Assembly: GCA_946886255.1 (NCBI GenBank)
Contig: CAMPIG010000353.1
Location: forward strand, 1-5,101
Length of the DNA: 5,101 nucleotides
Origin: an uncultured Cellvibrio sp.
GTDB lineage: Bacteria > Pseudomonadota > Gammaproteobacteria > Pseudomonadales > Cellvibrionaceae
Reading direction: 5' to 3'
Position numbers and translations under genes: made by a program. Position 1 is the first letter of the stretch. Every line of letters begins with the position of its first letter. Shown piece by piece: positions 1 to 5,101 of this stretch. The notes under the pieces were generated by a model, which worked only from the letters and a program-made list of their open reading frames with translations, searched no databases and was not told the origin of the DNA.

Positions 1-111
1 ATTCTGGGCCTTCTTTTTGGGAGGCTGAGACCTGGAATTTCTTCCATCGATTCTAGATCAGTTTTATATGATAAGTGCATCGCTTCACAGCGGAGCATGA
101 TGGATTAGCGT

Positions 112-142
112 AAGGTGCAAACGAACTTTTCGTATGCACCTT
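112..142. repeat. Strong inverted repeat (hairpin) upstream of gene 1
   Basis: Positions 112-125 pair with 129-142 as a 14-bp stem with one A-A mismatch (120/134) and a 3-nt loop (CTT). The outer eight base pairs (AAGGTGCA/TGCACCTT) are perfect. No T-tract follows on either strand, so this is not a typical rho-independent terminator. It ends 50 nt before the gene 1 start, so it could be a regulator binding site, a hairpin in the 5' untranslated RNA, or a fragment of a dispersed palindromic repeat. The preceding bases GGATTAGCG (102-110) resemble a motif I remember from intergenic repeats in proteobacteria, but that is a weak recollection. Confidence 0.7.
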
Positions 143-179
143 CAGCGTCGTAGCAAGACGTAATAGAACAATAATTAAT

Positions 180-183
180 GAGG
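180..183 (+). promoter_or_regulatory. Ribosome binding site that decides the start of gene 1
   Basis: GAGG lies 9 nt before the ATG at 193, an ordinary Shine-Dalgarno distance. The upstream in-frame ATG at 178-180 overlaps this site and has no good site of its own. The same block (AATGAGGAT, a short AT-rich spacer, then ATGTCTC) occurs before gene 3, where the equivalent upstream ATG is out of frame. This supports 193 as the real start. Confidence 0.8.
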
Positions 184-192
184 ATTACATCT

Positions 193-2205
193 ATGTCTCG
201 TATGTCATATTTTTTTTCAGAGAACCCGAAGTTTCCAAGCATATTTAAACGTACAGGTTGTTCCGATAGTTCTCTTGCGGAAAAGCCTAAGTCTTACCCT
301 ACATTGAAATGGGGCTTAGCTCTTGTGGCCGGTTCGTTATTATCAATGGAAGCCTTTGCACTTCAATGTAGCTATGTAGTCAGTAATGACTGGGGTAGTG
401 GGTTTACCGCCAATATCACCGTAACCAACGACGGCACGTCCGCCATTAATGGTTGGCAGGTTCAGTGGCAACAAAACGGCGGCTCCACCGTGAGCTCCTC
501 CTGGAATGCCAATGTCTCCGGCAGCAATCCTTACACCGCGCGCAATGTCGACTGGAACCGCACGATTGCACCGGGTGCCTCGCAGAGCTTTGGGATTCAG
601 GGCAATGGCAATGATTCCACTGGAACCATCCTCGGCTGTTCCGCTGAAGGGACCGTTTCCTCTACAAGCTCCTCGCGTTCCAGCATTGCGTCGTTGAGTA
701 GCTCAAGTGCCTCAAGCCTTTCCGTGTCGAGTGTGCATTCAAGCAGTCCGTCATCTTTCAGTAGTTCATCGAGCTCCAGTTCGTCGTCGAGTTTGGCTAG
801 CGGCACAGAGATAATCATTGAAGAAAACGCGGCTGGTTTCTGCGGTGTGGACGGCTCGATCGATAACAACCATGCCGGTTTTACGGGCACTGGTTTTGCC
901 AATGGCGACAATTCAACCGGTGCGAGTGTGACTTACCGTATCGATTCAGATTTTGCAGGTAGCGTGATGCTCGATGTTCGATTTGCATCTGCCACCAACC
1001 GCCCCGCAAATATTGAGGTAAATGGTTCCGTCGCAGGTATGGTCAACTTTACCTCCACCGGCGCATGGACAAGCTGGACTCAGGAAACCATCACCGTTGC
1101 GCTGCGGGAAGGTAACAACACGCTACGCCTGGTGCCACGCACCGCCGATGGTCTACCCAATATCGACTCTCTCACGGTAATCGGCAATGGTCTGAGGCCG
1201 GGTGCGTGTGATGTTGTTCCTGATACCTGTAGCACGATGAGTGAGACGGGCAACAGACGCGCTTCCTGCAGCGGCGATCCGGCGGTCTGTTTGTTAGGCG
1301 GCGGTGTGGGTAATTACCGTGTGGCCATGAAGTTTGATGCGGGATATACCGGCCAACTTGAAGTCTTTGCCGAATCGCGGCGACGCATGTTCAGCTCACC
1401 CCGCCAAAGTACCTCTACCCCCCGGTGCGTGAGTTTTCTAGTGAATGTACGCGACCCGGAAGGTGAGCCTTATCAGTCAGATCGCGGAACCACAGGGCTG
1501 AACCTGCGCATCACTCAAGGTGCTGGTGCGTTGGACGTATTAACCGTCACGCCAGTGAACAACCCGAAAACCTTATTTATCGCCGGGGATTCAACCGTCG
1601 CCGATCAATCACCGCAATTGCATACCTCGGCCGCTTCGCGCTTTACCGGCTGGGGTCAATTTATTCCGGCTTATTTTGGCAACGACATCGCGGTGTCGAA
1701 TTACGCCGATTCCGGTGAAAGCACAGCGGCCTTCCGGACCGACGGCGGTGGTCTATGGAATCTGATTAACGCCAGGTTAAAGTCCGGTGATTGGGTGATG
1801 ATTCAGTTGGGTCATAACGATAAAACAACCTCTGCGTCGCTCTATCGCTCGCGCATTACCAATATGGTTACGGCGATTCGCGCTAAAGGCGCAAACCCGA
1901 TACTGATTACGCCCATGATACGTAACACCGGTGATCCTTTGTCCGGGCAACATATTTGGGGCGACCTGAATATCCGCAATGAATTGATACGCGTGGCCAA
2001 TGCGCAGAACGTGCCTTTGATCGATTTGATGAAGCTCTCCAGCGAATGGGCTGCACGCATTGGGCGCAACACGGCGCAGACTTATTTTGTTGGCACCGAT
2101 CGGACTCACTCCAATGAAATGGGCGCAGAATTATTTGCCCAGATGATTGTGGATGAAATTCGCAGGCAGGACATTGGCGTTGACCAATATCTGCGCCAGC
2201 CATAA
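193..2205 (+). CDS. Secreted CBM2-CBM35-CE12 acetylesterase (probable rhamnogalacturonan/pectin acetylesterase)
   Basis: This 670-residue exported protein probably removes acetyl esters from pectin (rhamnogalacturonan) while bound to cellulose in plant cell walls. Residues 1-56 are a long signal peptide: about 40 polar or basic residues, a hydrophobic core, then cleavage after AFA. Residues 57-152 are a CBM2 with Cys59/Cys149 as the likely disulfide and Trp67, Trp104 and Trp121 as the expected cellulose-binding face. A poly-Ser linker covers about 153-204 and a CBM35 about 206-338. Residues about 353-455 resemble the beta-sandwich that precedes CE12 domains in some bacterial esterases (AESRRRMF at 393-400, SFLVNVR at 414-420). 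The CE12 SGNH domain runs from about 460 to the end: GDST with nucleophile Ser467, block II Gly508 (SGEST), GHND with Asn542, and DRTH with Asp636 and His639. All catalytic residues are present. The start at 193 is preferred over the in-frame ATG at 178, which overlaps the Shine-Dalgarno sequence. Gene 2 follows after 24 bp. Family assignment is firm; the exact substrate is inferred, and acetyl-xylan is an alternative. Confidence 0.93.
   Translation: MSRMSYFFSENPKFPSIFKRTGCSDSSLAEKPKSYPTLKWGLALVAGSLLSMEAFALQCSYVVSNDWGSGFTANITVTNDGTSAINGWQVQWQQNGGSTVSSSWNANVSGSNPYTARNVDWNRTIAPGASQSFGIQGNGNDSTGTILGCSAEGTVSSTSSSRSSIASLSSSSASSLSVSSVHSSSPSSFSSSSSSSSSSSLASGTEIIIEENAAGFCGVDGSIDNNHAGFTGTGFANGDNSTGASVTYRIDSDFAGSVMLDVRFASATNRPANIEVNGSVAGMVNFTSTGAWTSWTQETITVALREGNNTLRLVPRTADGLPNIDSLTVIGNGLRPGACDVVPDTCSTMSETGNRRASCSGDPAVCLLGGGVGNYRVAMKFDAGYTGQLEVFAESRRRMFSSPRQSTSTPRCVSFLVNVRDPEGEPYQSDRGTTGLNLRITQGAGALDVLTVTPVNNPKTLFIAGDSTVADQSPQLHTSAASRFTGWGQFIPAYFGNDIAVSNYADSGESTAAFRTDGGGLWNLINARLKSGDWVMIQLGHNDKTTSASLYRSRITNMVTAIRAKGANPILITPMIRNTGDPLSGQHIWGDLNIRNELIRVANAQNVPLIDLMKLSSEWAARIGRNTAQTYFVGTDRTHSNEMGAELFAQMIVDEIRRQDIGVDQYLRQP
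361..651 (+). repeat. CBM2-coding repeat, copy 1 (gene 1)
   Basis: This segment encodes the CBM2 of gene 1 and is a direct repeat of 2398-2688 and of 4965 to the window end. By hand alignment the gene 1 and gene 2 modules differ at about 10 of 97 residues. The longest exact DNA match I found is 35 nt (559-593 equals 2596-2630). A 32-nt match joins 454-485 to 5058-5089 in gene 3. Confidence 0.85.
649..807 (+). other. Poly-serine linker region of gene 1
   Basis: These codons join CBM2 to CBM35 (about residues 153-205) and encode mostly serine, including a run of eleven near the end. Serine codons are mixed (AGC, AGT, TCG, TCA, TCC), so the DNA is not a simple microsatellite. Such flexible linkers are typical of secreted CAZymes of Cellvibrio-like bacteria. 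Confidence 0.85.
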
Positions 2206-2217
2206 CACGAATTTTTA

Positions 2218-2222
2218 AAGGA
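2218..2222 (+). promoter_or_regulatory. Ribosome binding site of gene 2
   Basis: AAGGA ends 7 nt before the ATG at 2230, inside the 24-bp gap after the gene 1 stop codon. The short gap holds no room for a terminator and supports co-transcription with gene 1, with independent translation initiation. Confidence 0.8.
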
Positions 2223-2229
2223 AAATTTT

Positions 2230-4668
2230 ATGTTCCGCATAATAAATTTTTTATCAAATAACCTGACATTCTTTTCCCAAACGGCGCAAATCGGGTCCGC
2301 ACGAAAACGCGCCGCGAGTAACTTCAAGCGTTATCCGACATTGGCCAGCGTGCTCGGACTTTCGACGGCGTTGCTACTGTCATCCAACGTGTTTGCAATC
2401 CAGTGTCGGTATGCCGTGAGTAACGATTGGGGCAGCGGCTTTACCGCTGACATCACCGTAACTAACGATGGCTCCTCGGCCATCAACGGCTGGCAGGTTC
2501 AATGGCGACAAAACGGTGGCTCTACAGTGAGCTCTTCGTGGAATGCCAATGTATCCGGCAGCAATCCGTATACCGCCCGCAACGTCGACTGGAATCGCAC
2601 GATTGCACCGGGTGCCTCGCAGAGCTTTGGTGTTCAGGGTAATGGCAACGATTCGACCGCGACGATCCTCGGGTGTACTGCTGATGGTGGCAGTACGTCT
2701 TCGGCTCCATCCTCCATCTCGAGCAGTTCAATCTCGAGCAGTTCAATCTCGAGCCGCGCTTCCTCAAGCTCGACCATCTCATCCGTTTCTTCCAACAGTT
2801 CCAGTTCGACGTCGAGCGTTACCGGCACAACCTTCACCGTGGAAGAAAATACGGCGGGCTTCTGTGGTGTGGAAGGCACCATCGACAGCAATCATTCGGG
2901 CTTTGGTGGCGCAGGATTTGCGAATGCGGAAAACGCAAACGGCCGGGGCATCGATTACGCCATTAAGGTGCCGAGCGCCGGCAATTACCAGGTCCGGTTC
3001 CGCTTTGCCAACGGCTCCACAGCGCGTTCAGCAAATGTGTTGGTTAATGGCAGCAGCGCGGCGAATCTCGCCTTTGGCGGCACGGGTGCCTGGAGCACCT
3101 GGGCGGACACGGCTTCGGTAACGGTGTCTTTGCAGGAAGGCGATAACCTGCTTCGGCTGCAAGCTACCAATAGCAGCGGGCTGGCGAATATTGACAGCTT
3201 ACTTATCAGCGGCAATCGTCCAACGGCAGGTCAGTGTGGAACCAACGGCGAAATAACTCTTTGGTTAGCAGGAGATTCTACTGTGGCCAATGGAGGAGCT
3301 TCCTGTTCACACGGCTGGGGTCGCGACTTCGGCAGTTACTTTAACAGTAATGTCAGCGTACAAAATCTGGCAGTTGGTGGGCGTAGCGTGCGAACCTGGC
3401 TTTACGACGTTCAATCGACAATAGGCAGTGACGGGGAGTGTGCCTTAAGGACTGACTCCAGTGGTAAACCCATCTTGCAAAGTCGCTGGCAGACCATGTT
3501 GTCCGGCATGAAAAGGGGTGACTATCTGTTCATCCAGTTTGGGATCAACGATGGTGACAGAAACTGCCCACGGCACGTCGGTTCCAATGCATTTATGCAG
3601 GAATACCAGATGATGGCCGAAGCCGCGCGAGCCAGGGGCGCAACGCCAATATTTATTACGCCGGTATCGGCAATCCGTTGTTCTGGTAATACCGCTGTGG
3701 CGTCACGCGGGTTTCTATCAGAAACCATTAATTTAGGGGCGAGTATGGATGTCCCCGTCATTGATCTGCACCAACGCAGCATTCAGTTGTATAACCAGCG
3801 GAGTTTCTGTCCGATTCCAGGCGGTGGCGATGTGGGGGCTGGCACAGGCGGAGCTGTTGGTGCCTTCTTCTGTGACGACCATACGCATTTTGATACCAGT
3901 GGAGCCAGGGATATTGCTGGTCTTGTAACTCAAGGGATTCGCGATTTGAATCTTCCTTTAGCGCAACACCTGAAAGGTGCTACGTCAGAAAGGGTGAATG
4001 TGTATCTGGCCGGTGACTCCATCGTCCAAAGTTACACCGATACCGCAAGTCCTAACGATCAGGCTGGCTGGGGACAAATGTTGCAGCAGCAATACCAGTC
4101 CAACGTCATGATTCATAATCATGCCGTAGGCGGCCGTACCGCGCGCCGGTTTATCGAAGAAGGTCGTCTGAACGCTATTTGGGCGGCGGCCAAAGCCGGT
4201 GATTATTTGTTGGTTCAGTTTGGTACTAACGATGGGCACAGAACCGCAACCTACACCATCAATGGACAAACGATTCCTTATTACCTGGACCCTAACACGA
4301 GCTTTAAACAATACCTGTCGCAGTACATCACCGGTGCGCGTGCGCGTGGAATTAACCTGGCGTTTGTCACACCGACGCCACGAAATTCTGCGTACTGTAC
4401 GGGTGGCAATGGTACCGGTGCATGGGCGCAAGCCATGCGCGAGCTCGCATCAGCCGAAGGTATACCGCTGGTCGATCTGAATCAAAAAACCGTGAATTAT
4501 TTAACGGCAATTTGTCCCGCACCGACACCAGAAAACTTCTTTTTCAGACGTAGTGACGGCTCGGTGGACGGCACACATTTCCAGGAAAACGGTGCACGCA
4601 TTCTCGCGCGTTTTGTGGCGGATGGTATTGGCGAAGCGGGTGTGATGTTGGACATCTATCGTAAGTAA
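2230..4668 (+). CDS. Secreted CBM2-CBM35 protein with two tandem CE12 esterase domains
   Basis: This 812-residue exported protein carries two complete CE12 (SGNH-fold) acetylesterase domains and probably deacetylates pectic or related wall polysaccharides. Residues 1-56 are a long signal peptide ending NVFA before IQC. Residues 57-152 are a CBM2 with Cys59/Cys149 and Trp67, Trp104 and Trp121 in exactly the same register as gene 1. A Ser-rich linker spans about 155-199 and a CBM35 about 201-336. The first CE12 domain, about 342-580, has GDST (Ser350), GGRS (383-386), GIND (Asn440) and DHTH (Asp550, His553). The second, about 588-812, has GDSI (Ser597), GGRT (634-637), GTND (Asn667) and DGTH (Asp780, His783). 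Both appear catalytically intact and are clearly divergent, so a recent internal duplication is unlikely. The gene starts 24 bp after gene 1 with its own AAAGGA ribosome site, so the two are probably co-transcribed, and a strong terminator follows. Domain calls are firm; whether the two domains act on different esters is unknown. Confidence 0.93.
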   Translation: MFRIINFLSNNLTFFSQTAQIGSARKRAASNFKRYPTLASVLGLSTALLLSSNVFAIQCRYAVSNDWGSGFTADITVTNDGSSAINGWQVQWRQNGGSTVSSSWNANVSGSNPYTARNVDWNRTIAPGASQSFGVQGNGNDSTATILGCTADGGSTSSAPSSISSSSISSSSISSRASSSSTISSVSSNSSSSTSSVTGTTFTVEENTAGFCGVEGTIDSNHSGFGGAGFANAENANGRGIDYAIKVPSAGNYQVRFRFANGSTARSANVLVNGSSAANLAFGGTGAWSTWADTASVTVSLQEGDNLLRLQATNSSGLANIDSLLISGNRPTAGQCGTNGEITLWLAGDSTVANGGASCSHGWGRDFGSYFNSNVSVQNLAVGGRSVRTWLYDVQSTIGSDGECALRTDSSGKPILQSRWQTMLSGMKRGDYLFIQFGINDGDRNCPRHVGSNAFMQEYQMMAEAARARGATPIFITPVSAIRCSGNTAVASRGFLSETINLGASMDVPVIDLHQRSIQLYNQRSFCPIPGGGDVGAGTGGAVGAFFCDDHTHFDTSGARDIAGLVTQGIRDLNLPLAQHLKGATSERVNVYLAGDSIVQSYTDTASPNDQAGWGQMLQQQYQSNVMIHNHAVGGRTARRFIEEGRLNAIWAAAKAGDYLLVQFGTNDGHRTATYTINGQTIPYYLDPNTSFKQYLSQYITGARARGINLAFVTPTPRNSAYCTGGNGTGAWAQAMRELASAEGIPLVDLNQKTVNYLTAICPAPTPENFFFRRSDGSVDGTHFQENGARILARFVADGIGEAGVMLDIYRK
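2398..2688 (+). repeat. CBM2-coding repeat, copy 2 (gene 2)
   Basis: This is the second copy of the CBM2-coding segment, in gene 2. Besides the 35-nt match to gene 1, it shares a 30-nt exact stretch with gene 3 (2419-2448 equals 4986-5015). Cysteine and tryptophan positions are in the same register as in gene 1. Confidence 0.85.
2716..2754 (+). repeat. 15-nt tandem repeat in the Ser linker of gene 2
   Basis: The 15-nt unit ATCTCGAGCAGTTCA occurs at 2716-2730 and 2731-2745, followed by its first 9 nt at 2746-2754, giving about 2.6 copies. It encodes ISSSS-ISSSS-ISS inside the linker between CBM2 and CBM35. The unit is a multiple of three, so copy-number change would alter linker length without shifting frame. 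Confidence 0.9.
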
Positions 4669-4673
4669 ATTTT

Positions 4674-4707
4674 AAAAACATCAACGGCTGCGGCTGTTGA
4701 TGTTTTT
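4674..4707 (+). terminator. Rho-independent terminator after gene 2
   Basis: The arms 4674-4685 and 4696-4707 are perfectly complementary over 12 bp (AAAAACATCAAC/GTTGATGTTTTT). The stem extends inward by a G-U, a G-C and a C-G pair to a 4-nt loop (TGCG). The right arm ends in five T residues and the left arm begins with five A residues, so it could work in both directions. It starts 5 nt after the gene 2 stop codon and separates the gene 1-gene 2 unit from gene 3. Confidence 0.9.
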
Positions 4708-4784
4708 AGTCTGTGAGGGTTTTTGGACAGATTTTCTGGCCATGGGGAAATCGAAACAAACCCATTTACTCTCACAATTATAAT

Positions 4785-4788
4785 GAGG
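4785..4788 (+). promoter_or_regulatory. Ribosome binding site of gene 3
   Basis: GAGG lies 8 nt before the ATG at 4797. The surrounding bases match those before gene 1, showing that the duplicated unit includes the translation start region. The ATG at 4783 that overlaps this site is out of frame with the CBM2-encoding frame. Confidence 0.8.
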
Positions 4789-4796
4789 ATATATTT

Positions 4797-5101
4797 ATGT
4801 CTCCTATGTCGTGTTTTCTTTCACGTTACGCGAAACTCTTTTACCGATATAAACGTACAGGTTGTTCAAATTTTTCTTACGCCGCCAAGCCGGGACGTCA
4901 CGCTACAGTAAAGTCGGCTTTAATACTTTTTGTCGGTTCACTACTGTCACTAGAAGCGTTTGCACTGCAATGTCATTACGCCGTCAGTAACGATTGGGGC
5001 AGCGGCTTTACCGCTAACATCACCGTGACCAACGACGGCACCTCAGCCATCAACGGCTGGCAGGTTCAGTGGCAACAAAACGGCGGCTCAACCGTCAGCT
5101 C
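4797..5101 (+). CDS. Secreted CBM2-containing protein, N-terminal part only (cut by window end)
   Basis: The first 101 codons of a third paralogue are visible. Residues 1-56 form a long signal peptide much like that of gene 1: it begins MSPMS, has KRTGCS at residues 19-24 exactly as in gene 1, then a hydrophobic core ending SLEAFA before LQC. From residue 57 a CBM2 begins, nearly identical to those of genes 1 and 2, with Cys59 and Trp67 visible. The protein is therefore exported and probably cellulose-bound. The catalytic domain lies beyond the window; a further wall-degrading enzyme is a reasonable guess from the neighbours but cannot be shown. The start is well placed, with GAGG 8 nt upstream. 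A terminator separates this gene from gene 2, so it probably has its own promoter, although no convincing -35/-10 pair is visible in 4708-4784. Confidence 0.9.
   Translation, partial: MSPMSCFLSRYAKLFYRYKRTGCSNFSYAAKPGRHATVKSALILFVGSLLSLEAFALQCHYAVSNDWGSGFTANITVTNDGTSAINGWQVQWQQNGGSTVS
4965..5101 (+). repeat. CBM2-coding repeat, copy 3 (gene 3, incomplete)
   Basis: This is the third copy of the CBM2-coding segment, cut by the window end after about 45 codons. It shares exact stretches with both other copies: 30 nt with gene 2 and 32 nt with gene 1. Confidence 0.85.

Noticed and set aside
67..72. TATGAT as a -10 box for gene 1
   Set aside because: It resembles the consensus, but no convincing -35 hexamer lies at the right distance, so no promoter is called.
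247..264. TGCS in the leader as a lipoprotein box
   Set aside because: The cysteine precedes the hydrophobic core instead of following it, and a normal signal peptidase I site is present after residue 56.
597..911. Antisense ORF opposite the serine linker of gene 1
   Set aside because: It is Leu/Glu-rich because the opposite strand of serine codons reads that way; a matching shadow lies opposite gene 2 at 2634-2891. No supporting ribosome site or domain.
2296..2320. Basic cluster in the gene 2 leader as a Tat signal
   Set aside because: The residues ARKRAAS lack the Tat RRxFLK pattern; general secretion is more likely.
2701..2820. Linker repeats as a CRISPR-like array
   Set aside because: The repeat units are contiguous, 15 nt long and in frame, with no spacers.
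2543..3121. Long open frame on the + strand inside gene 2
   Set aside because: It is an Arg/Ala-rich shadow of the CBM2-linker-CBM35 coding frame; a similar shadow occurs at the matching place in gene 1 (506-697).
3985..4431. Antisense ORF of 148 codons opposite the second CE12 domain
   Set aside because: It lies wholly within a well-supported gene and its product shows no recognisable domain.
4779..4784. Perfect TATAAT before gene 3 as a -10 promoter box
   Set aside because: Transcription would start near 4791, after the ribosome site at 4785-4788, and no -35 box lies 16-18 bp upstream. It is more likely part of the AT-rich ribosome-site region.
4723..4911. Small forward ORF of 62 codons overlapping the start of gene 3
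   Set aside because: It is in a different frame from the clear signal peptide and CBM2 reading frame starting at 4797, and its product resembles nothing.

Overview
The window looks like the chromosome of a plant-cell-wall-degrading gammaproteobacterium of the Cellvibrio/Saccharophagus/Teredinibacter kind. The evidence is the architecture: secreted proteins built as signal peptide, family 2 carbohydrate-binding module (CBM2), poly-serine linker, family 35 module (CBM35) and then a catalytic domain. The genus is an inference from this style; no marker gene is present.

Layout: positions 1-192 are a non-coding leader, possibly with the last codons of an upstream gene, and contain a strong 14-bp hairpin (112-142). 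Gene 1 (193-2205) encodes a 670-residue CBM2-Ser linker-CBM35-accessory domain-CE12 esterase. After 24 bp, gene 2 (2230-4668) encodes an 812-residue CBM2-Ser linker-CBM35-CE12-CE12 protein, with two complete esterase domains in one chain. A rho-independent terminator (4674-4707) closes this two-gene unit. Gene 3 (4797 to beyond the window end) starts a third protein with the same leader and CBM2; its catalytic part is outside the window. All genes are on the + strand and there are no RNA genes, mobile elements or CRISPR arrays.

How the genes work together: CE12 is the family of rhamnogalacturonan/pectin (and some xylan) acetylesterases with an SGNH-hydrolase fold. The CBM2 modules keep the three tryptophans typical of cellulose binding, and CBM35 modules commonly bind uronic-acid-containing sugars. 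The likely picture is a set of exported esterases anchored on cellulose in plant walls that strip acetyl groups from nearby pectin, so that lyases and hydrolases can act. Three different CE12 catalytic domains in two co-transcribed genes suggest divided substrate or position preference.

Most notable points: all three genes encode a leader of exactly 56 residues with an unusually long N-region; comparing the genes moves the start of gene 1 from 178 to 193; the CBM2 regions are far more alike than the CBM35 and catalytic regions; and gene 1 has an extra domain before its CE12 domain. The families are known, and I see no clear evidence of an entirely new system.
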